Made by a program: the position numbers and the translations under genes
Shown: positions 44,149 to 49,739 of the stretch, in pieces
Numbering within the stretch: the first letter of the stretch is position 1
How the letters are laid out: the number at the start of each line of letters is the position of its first letter
Assembly (NCBI GenBank): GCA_020343655.1
Contig: CP070805.1
Coordinates: 1,640,280-1,690,018, forward strand
Source: Promethearchaeota archaeon
GTDB lineage: Archaea; Asgardarchaeota; Lokiarchaeia; Sigyniarchaeales; SOKP01
DNA length: 49,739 bases
Reading direction: 5' to 3'
The notes under the pieces: generated by a model
What the model was told of the DNA's origin: nothing
The model's database searches: none
Seen by the model: the letters and a program-made list of their open reading frames with translations, nothing else

Positions 44149-45450
44149 TTATTGAAAATCTTTCCAAGAATCTAATCTTTGTGGATATTTTGCTTTGTCG
44201 CCCAGAATTTCTTCTATTCTTAACAACTGATTATATTTGCAATTACGATCCGATCTACATGTAGCCCCTGTTTTAATTTGACCAGTACACAATCCTACAG
44301 CTAAATCGGCGATGAATGTATCTTCAGTTTCACCAGAACGATGTGAAACCATCACATTAAATCCATTATCAAAAGACATTTTTGCGGCTTCTATAGCTTC
44401 AGTTAAAGAACCAATCTGATTTACTTTGAGTAGTAATGCATTTCCCGCTTTTTCTTTTATCGCTTTCTCAAGAATATTTATATTGGTTACTGTAAGATCA
44501 TCATCTACCACCTGTATATTACTACTTTTAGCAGTTAAGTTTGAAAAGTTTCTAAAGTCTTTCTCATCAAATGGATCTTCAATAGATTTGAAAGGATATT
44601 CGTGTATAAGATCCATATAATATTCTAATAATTCATCTTCAGCAAGTTTTTTTCCATCTATATTATATAAACCATCTTCAAAAAATTCACTCGCAGCTGC
44701 ATCCATTCCAAGAACAAAATCGGTACCTATTAGAAAACCAGCAGTTTCAATTGCTTCAATAATTATTTCCACAGCCTCAGATGTAAAAGATAAATTCGGA
44801 GCAAATCCGCCTTCATCACCTACATTAATCGCAGAAGGCCCATATCTCTTCGCTAATAACTTTTTCAATGTTTGATATACTTCAGTAACGTTCTGTATTG
44901 CTTGGGAAAAAGATTTAGCACCCACAGGTAAAACCATAAATTCTTGTATTGATAAGTTATTACCCGCGTGTTCGCCTCCATTTATAATATTACAACATGG
45001 AAGGGGGAGCAAGTAATTATTTCTCGTTTTATTATATGCTAAATTATAAAGATAGGCAAACAAAGGGACTTCAGATAGTTTAGAAGCTAATTTTGCTACT
45101 GCTAATGAAACAGATAAAATTGCATTGGCTCCTAAATTACTCTTGTTTTCTGTACCATCTATAGATATCATTTCTTTATCTATTGTACTTTGTTCTCTAA
45201 TATCAAATCCTATTAATTTTTTTCCTAATATTTCATTCACATTAGTTACAGCTTTTAATACATGTTTTCCCATAAAAGCTTTTCCGTTATCTCGCAGTTC
45301 AAGTGCCTCTAAAACTCCTGTTGATGCTCCTGAAGGAACAGCCGCTCTGGAAAAATGTTTTCCCGCAAAAATATCAGTTTCAACAGTAGGGTTTCCACGT
45401 GAATCCAAAATCCATCGAGATTTAATTTTAGTAATTTTAAAATCAGTCAT
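44149..45450 (-). CDS. eno: enolase
   Basis: A 433-residue phosphopyruvate hydratase. Signatures are [46 protein letters not shown], the metal-ligand segments GMDAAASEF and [24 protein letters not shown] (catalytic Lys) and [12 protein letters not shown]. It converts 2-phosphoglycerate to phosphoenolpyruvate in glycolysis and gluconeogenesis. Monocistronic, with a divergent RFC gene upstream. Confidence 0.97.
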   Translation of the reverse strand: MTDFKITKIKSRWILDSRGNPTVETDIFAGKHFSRAAVPSGASTGVLEALELRDNGKAFMGKHVLKAVTNVNEILGKKLIGFDIREQSTIDKEMISIDGTENKSNLGANAILSVSLAVAKLASKLSEVPLFAYLYNLAYNKTRNNYLLPLPCCNIINGGEHAGNNLSIQEFMVLPVGAKSFSQAIQNVTEVYQTLKKLLAKRYGPSAINVGDEGGFAPNLSFTSEAVEIIIEAIETAGFLIGTDFVLGMDAAASEFFEDGLYNIDGKKLAEDELLEYYMDLIHEYPFKSIEDPFDEKDFRNFSNLTAKSSNIQVVDDDLTVTNINILEKAIKEKAGNALLLKVNQIGSLTEAIEAAKMSFDNGFNVMVSHRSGETEDTFIADLAVGLCTGQIKTGATCRSDRNCKYNQLLRIEEILGDKAKYPQRLDSWKDFQ

Positions 45451-45553
45451 ACAAATCTTAATCTTTTTTTATAGATATGAATATTAATAAAGAATTAAGA
45501 AAATTTAATTCTTAATATTAATAATAAAAAAATTTGAATCACTCTCAGATGTC

Positions 45554-46525
45554 ATGTCTTTTGAAAATAGACCTTGGGTTGAAAAATATCGACCAAGAGT
45601 TCTTGATGAAATTGTAAATCAGAAAGGAATAATAAAACGTTTAAAACAATTTGTTAAAGATAAATCCATGCCCCATCTCATTTTTGCTGGGCCTGCTGGA
45701 ACAGGAAAAACAACGTCCGGTTTAGCAATGGTAAGAGAATTGTATGGTAGAAAAATGGCAACCAATAGAACATATTTAGAATTAAATGCCAGTGATGCGC
45801 GTGGTATTGATGTGATCAGAACTTATATTAAAGATTTTGCAAAAGCACGTCCTCCAGCAGATATACCATTTAAAATATTAATTCTAGATGAGGCGGATAA
45901 TATGACTGCTCCTGCTCAACAAGCATTAAGGAGAACTATGGAGAGATACACAAAGAATTGTCGTATGATTTTAATATGTAATTATTCTAATAAAATTATC
46001 CCTCCAATTCAATCAAGGTGCGTTGTATTTAGGTTTGCTTCATTAAATAATGTTGATATTAAAGGCAGAGTAAAAGATGTTGCTAACCAAGAAAACATTA
46101 TTCTCACTTCTGGTGGCCTAAATGCCATTGTAGATGTTTCTCGGGGTGATTGTAGACGAGCAATAAATTATTTGCAATCATGCGGCACAATTTCTAAAAA
46201 AATCGACCAGGAGATTGTATTTCGTGTGGCAGGAGAGCTTCCTCCAGCAAAGATAAAAGAACTTTTGAACACAGCCTTACAAGGCCAATTACAATTATCT
46301 ATAAAGCTTTTAAATGATTTAATTAAAGAGTATGGTCTTTCGGGACAAAATATTATTAAAAATTTACATAAGGAGATTTATGATTTGGAAGTTCAAGAAA
46401 ATATCAAAATTGAATTATCAAAACTTTTGGCAGAATTTGAATATCGATTAAGTCAAGGCGGTACAGAAGAAATTCAACTTCAAGCATTATTAGCTAAAAT
46501 CGTGTTGTTGGAGAGTTCTGAATAG
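45554..46525 (+). CDS. rfcS: replication factor C small subunit
   Basis: A 323-residue AAA+ clamp loader subunit. Walker A is GPAGTGKTT (46-54), Walker B LILDEADN, sensor 1 ICNYSNKII and the arginine finger motif PIQSRC. RFC small subunits plus the large subunit load PCNA, encoded at 30.8 kb. The large subunit gene often follows in archaea but not here. The 3' end overlaps TruA, on the other strand, by 36 bases. Confidence 0.96.
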   Translation: MSFENRPWVEKYRPRVLDEIVNQKGIIKRLKQFVKDKSMPHLIFAGPAGTGKTTSGLAMVRELYGRKMATNRTYLELNASDARGIDVIRTYIKDFAKARPPADIPFKILILDEADNMTAPAQQALRRTMERYTKNCRMILICNYSNKIIPPIQSRCVVFRFASLNNVDIKGRVKDVANQENIILTSGGLNAIVDVSRGDCRRAINYLQSCGTISKKIDQEIVFRVAGELPPAKIKELLNTALQGQLQLSIKLLNDLIKEYGLSGQNIIKNLHKEIYDLEVQENIKIELSKLLAEFEYRLSQGGTEEIQLQALLAKIVLLESSE

Positions 46526-47335
46526 CTGATGCTTAAAATTAAAATAGATTTCTTTTTTTAAAAAAAAATTATTCATTCTCTCCTTTGATTTTGGATCTAT
46601 TTCTAATTCAATTGTATCATCATATTTAATATCCCATAAAATTAACCCATTCGCATCCACAGGTTGATAGGAATGTTCTTTTGAACTATCAAACAAATCT
46701 AGAAAATCTTTATAAATAATCTCACCTTTTCCTAATTCCAAAACTTTTTTAACTATTCGTCGGATTTGTTGTCTTAAAAATGATTTACTTTTAAAATCGA
46801 AAACTAAGAAATTGTTTTGTTTTGACAACTTTACAGAATACATATCTCTTATTGTATTTATTTTATCTTTTTCCTTTTTTGAAAAATTAGCAAAATCATG
46901 TTGACCTTCTAATTTCTTACAAGCTTGTTGCATTATCTTAAAATTTAAAGTACTTATATTTTGAAAATAAGTTAGCGACCTTGGCACTATATATATATAA
47001 TGGCGCATCAAAGCATCGTATCTTGAAGAGAAATCGAATGGCACTTTTGTATATGCCCAAATACCTATATCTTTTGGCAAAGCAGCATTAATTTCCATTA
47101 ATATTGGCTTCTTTTCTGTTATACAAGTGAAATATGCACCTCGAGCAGATACATATCGATCAGTCCTACTTGCGAATTCAAAATCTGAATTATTTACTTC
47201 ATTGATATAGTTCTTTTCAATTAAAGTATTTAATAGACACTCTTCAATTGTTAAAAAATCACGTTGTCTTTGCGATCCATAATATTTTTTCTTTCCAATA
47301 TAATAAATTTTAAAGAGAAATTTTGATTTCACCAT
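46490..47335 (-). CDS. truA: tRNA pseudouridine synthase TruA
   Basis: A 281-residue TruA. The catalytic Asp59 lies in FASRTDRYVSARGAYF, the family motif, and DFSSRYDALMRHYIYIV and SFLRQQIRRIVKKVLE follow. It forms pseudouridine at positions 38-40 of tRNAs. It converges on the RFC gene with overlapping coding ends, and diverges from the STT3 gene. Confidence 0.94.
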   Translation of the reverse strand: MVKSKFLFKIYYIGKKKYYGSQRQRDFLTIEECLLNTLIEKNYINEVNNSDFEFASRTDRYVSARGAYFTCITEKKPILMEINAALPKDIGIWAYTKVPFDFSSRYDALMRHYIYIVPRSLTYFQNISTLNFKIMQQACKKLEGQHDFANFSKKEKDKINTIRDMYSVKLSKQNNFLVFDFKSKSFLRQQIRRIVKKVLELGKGEIIYKDFLDLFDSSKEHSYQPVDANGLILWDIKYDDTIELEIDPKSKERMNNFFLKKEIYFNFKHQLFRTLQQHDFS

Positions 47336-47536
47336 TGATATACAATCCTTTCTATTTTTTATAATTAATTTTTAAGTTATAGAAAATCTAAAATGTTCAG
47401 AATCTTTCTACATTATTTTGAATTTTACAAAATGTTAGATTAAAGAAAAACATTTTAATCTTAAGGATTTTTTTTATATTCTAAATTAAATTATGGTTAT
47501 TAAATTATCTACATATTAAACTTCGAATGAAAAATA

Positions 47537-49739
47537 ATGGTTAAGATTTTCGCTTCATTGAGAAACTTTCGTGATCGTGTCAGAACATCGATATCCATAA
47601 AAACTAGCAATATCTTATTTTTTGTGGCATTATTTTTAGTCGTAGTTTTAGCTATTGTTATTAGATGTAGCCCTATCATAAGAGGAAATCTTCTAATTAA
47701 AGCATTCGACCCTTGGATCCAATGGTATAACGCAGAATACCTGAGTGAGCACACATTATATGAATATTTTACTTGGGTTGATTATAAAAGCTGGTATCCT
47801 ACTGGTTTTTACCGAGGAGGTTTACGACCAGGACTTACTTTTACTGTAGTAGCAATCTATCATATATTTAACTTTTTAGGATTGCCAATTTCATTATATC
47901 AAATTTGCTTTTTCTTTCCTGCATTTATGGGTGGAATAACTGTATTAGTTATGTATTTTTTAGGAAAAGAAATTTTAAATCGTTCGACAGGTTTATTTGC
48001 TGCATTTTTTCTAGCTTTCAATCCAGGATATTTACAACGTACAACTGCAGGTTTTTTTGATAATGAAACAATAGGAGTATTTGCTACTTTACTAACGTTC
48101 TTATTTTTCTTGAAAGCAATAAGGACAGGAAAAGTATTTTATTCAATTCTAGGTGGGATTTCATTAGGTTATTTATCTCTAAGTTGGGGGGGATATCAAT
48201 TTGTTTTTTTAATAATTCCTATTATAAGTGTAATATTAGTTTTAATGAATAAATACAGTGAAAATGTATTAATTTCTTATGCGGGAGTTCAAGGAACTGG
48301 ATTATTAATGTTTTCGTTATTTACAAGATTCAACTACGACGACTTATTCTCGGATTTAGAAATAGGAGGAATATTCCTTTTTACAATTATTCTTTTAATT
48401 TTTCACATCATTCATACAAAAAAAAGTGATTATCCTGCTCTATATAATGGTTTAATAAAAATGGTAAAATGGTTTCTTATACCTGGAATACTAATTATTG
48501 CGATAATAATTTGGATTGCTCCTGAGATTATCCCTTTCGGTTTTGGCTCAAGATTTTTTACTATCCTAAGTCCTCTATTTCGTGAACAAGTAAGTCTTGT
48601 AGCTTCAGTTGCAGAGCAAATGCCCAGTGCATGGAGTGTTTTCTATTATGATACCTTGATTCCTCTATTATTAATACCTTTAGGAATATATTTTTGCTTT
48701 AGGAGATTAAATGCTGCAGATATTTTTTTAATAGCTTTTATAGTATTAATGTACTATTTTACTGGGAGTATGATCCGTATTATCTTAATATTTGCTCCTG
48801 CTGCGGCATTGATAGGAGCATATGGTTTAGTCAATGTTTTAAAAATTTTCGGTAGCTTCTTAGGAGAAAGAAGAATAGGGGTAAGTAGAAAGAGGAGAAG
48901 ACAGCTAAAAGGAACTCTAGGCAACTCAGAAGTTTTCGCTGTCTTTATAGTTGTAGGATTTCTATGCATCGCTCAGGTTGTTCATACAACTGATATTGCT
49001 ATCGAACAAATGTCGTACGGACAAATGTCTCCTGCTGGGCTTGTTCACGATTGGGAAGAAACTCTAACTTGGATTAAAGCTAATTTAAAAGGAACAGACG
49101 TTGTAGTTTCGTGGTGGGATTATGGGTATTGGCTTACTCCGGTGGGAAATGTAACAACAGTTAACGATAATGCTACTTTGAATCAGACTAGAATAGGTTT
49201 AACAGGAATGGCGTTGATGCAGACTAATGAAATTTATAGTGCGAAAGCATTTCGCAGGTTAGGTGCAGATTATGTCTTAGTATATTTTGGATTTTTATAT
49301 ACCGGATTAGGTGGTGATGAGGGAAAGTGGACATGGATGCTACAAATTTGCAATGATAATTATGCCCGCTATAAGAAGAATGGATGGGAGGAGGATAATT
49401 GGGCAGAAAATGCTGTTTTTGATGAGAGTAAATATTATAATGATACAAATGGAAGAATGAAAGATGCTTGGTTTCAAAGCCAATTGGTTAAATTAATGTT
49501 TTTTAATGAACCCACTTCAACAGATCAAGCTACACACCAATTCAACCAGAATTATGCAACAGAGATAAACAGAAGGGTAGATGATGAGGGAAATACATGG
49601 AAATCTCATATTCCAGATGCAGGTTTGTATAATACTTGGATTTTTATTCCAGAATATTTCTCTAAGTTTGGGATGGTAAAATTATTTAGAATAGACTACA
49701 CTGCTTTAGACTCAAGTTTTATTATAGCAGATTCTGAAG
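47537..49739 (+). CDS. aglB: oligosaccharyltransferase STT3/AglB (3' truncated by window)
   Basis: Reading from ATG 47537 the frame stays open to the window end, giving 734 residues of a larger protein. The first half has about a dozen membrane segments. Catalytic residues are AFDPWIQWYNAEY (Asp58, first DxD-type site) and FFDNETIGVFA (second, with Glu). The soluble part starts with VVSWWDYGYWLTP, where WWDYG (from 526) recognises the N-X-S/T sequon. It transfers lipid-linked glycan to Asn on the outer face of the membrane. A TGA just upstream in frame limits the start. Confidence 0.95.
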   Translation, partial: MVKIFASLRNFRDRVRTSISIKTSNILFFVALFLVVVLAIVIRCSPIIRGNLLIKAFDPWIQWYNAEYLSEHTLYEYFTWVDYKSWYPTGFYRGGLRPGLTFTVVAIYHIFNFLGLPISLYQICFFFPAFMGGITVLVMYFLGKEILNRSTGLFAAFFLAFNPGYLQRTTAGFFDNETIGVFATLLTFLFFLKAIRTGKVFYSILGGISLGYLSLSWGGYQFVFLIIPIISVILVLMNKYSENVLISYAGVQGTGLLMFSLFTRFNYDDLFSDLEIGGIFLFTIILLIFHIIHTKKSDYPALYNGLIKMVKWFLIPGILIIAIIIWIAPEIIPFGFGSRFFTILSPLFREQVSLVASVAEQMPSAWSVFYYDTLIPLLLIPLGIYFCFRRLNAADIFLIAFIVLMYYFTGSMIRIILIFAPAAALIGAYGLVNVLKIFGSFLGERRIGVSRKRRRQLKGTLGNSEVFAVFIVVGFLCIAQVVHTTDIAIEQMSYGQMSPAGLVHDWEETLTWIKANLKGTDVVVSWWDYGYWLTPVGNVTTVNDNATLNQTRIGLTGMALMQTNEIYSAKAFRRLGADYVLVYFGFLYTGLGGDEGKWTWMLQICNDNYARYKKNGWEEDNWAENAVFDESKYYNDTNGRMKDAWFQSQLVKLMFFNEPTSTDQATHQFNQNYATEINRRVDDEGNTWKSHIPDAGLYNTWIFIPEYFSKFGMVKLFRIDYTALDSSFIIADSE

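Overview
The window is about 49.7 kb of very AT-rich archaeal DNA. Three signs point to an Asgard archaeon, most likely Lokiarchaeia or a close relative. First, Rab-like and Arf-like small GTPases sit among ordinary archaeal housekeeping genes. Second, there is a METTL5-like rRNA methyltransferase gene. Third, a peroxiredoxin-like gene has an in-frame UGA exactly at the catalytic cysteine position, which is best read as selenocysteine. The rest of the information machinery is archaeal: RNA polymerase split into A' and A'', Rpo4, Rpo11, TFS, a histone, PCNA, RFC, primase, Gins51, aIF2-alpha, Nop10, EF-1A, and L21e, L30e, L44e, S7, S12 and S27e. The lineage call is inference, because no rRNA gene is present. 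I saw no rRNA, tRNA, CRISPR array or insertion sequence.

Layout: 1-2.7 kb holds the 3' part of an acidic protein gene, a GPH-type sugar/cation symporter and a cold-shock protein. 2.8-7.4 kb is the conserved archaeal cluster pus10, L21e, rpo4, DUF655, ksgA and a HemK-type methyltransferase, followed by a convergent NurA nuclease gene. 8.7-15.9 kb is accessory in character: CPBP protease, two Rab-like GTPases, the selenoprotein, a histone, a metallophosphoesterase, a divergent ketol-acid reductoisomerase-like gene and an EamA transporter. 16-18 kb has a stand-alone NDP-forming acyl-CoA synthetase alpha-type gene behind a membrane zinc-ribbon gene.

18.2-24.8 kb is the transcription/translation operon rpoA1, rpoA2, L30e, nusA, S12, S7. 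24.8-28.3 kb has remnants, a duplicated membrane zinc-ribbon protein, and a wHTH/ATP-cone/NrdD-like fusion that lacks the glycyl-radical region. 28.3-36 kb has pyrB, L44e-S27e, TFS with an OB-fold protein, the replication block PCNA-PriL-PriS-Gins51, and Nop10-aIF2-alpha. 36-40.8 kb has a small unknown protein, an aldehyde:ferredoxin oxidoreductase, EF-1A and an Arf-like GTPase gene with an in-frame TGA. 40.8-44.1 kb is an exosome/RNA operon (Csl4, small protein, Rpo11 with an acidic extension, RNase III-like protein, DUF99) divergent from the METTL5 homologue. 44.1-49.7 kb has enolase, RFC small subunit, TruA and a truncated STT3/AglB oligosaccharyltransferase.

Together the genes cover transcription, translation, rRNA and tRNA modification, replication and N-glycosylation. 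The most notable items are the probable selenoprotein with a 3' structured element, the NrdD-derived apparent regulator with a palindrome at its promoter, two ribosomal protein genes whose best start codon is AUA behind AGGTG, an 18-codon leader ORF upstream of rpoA1, and the UGA-interrupted Arf-like GTPase.
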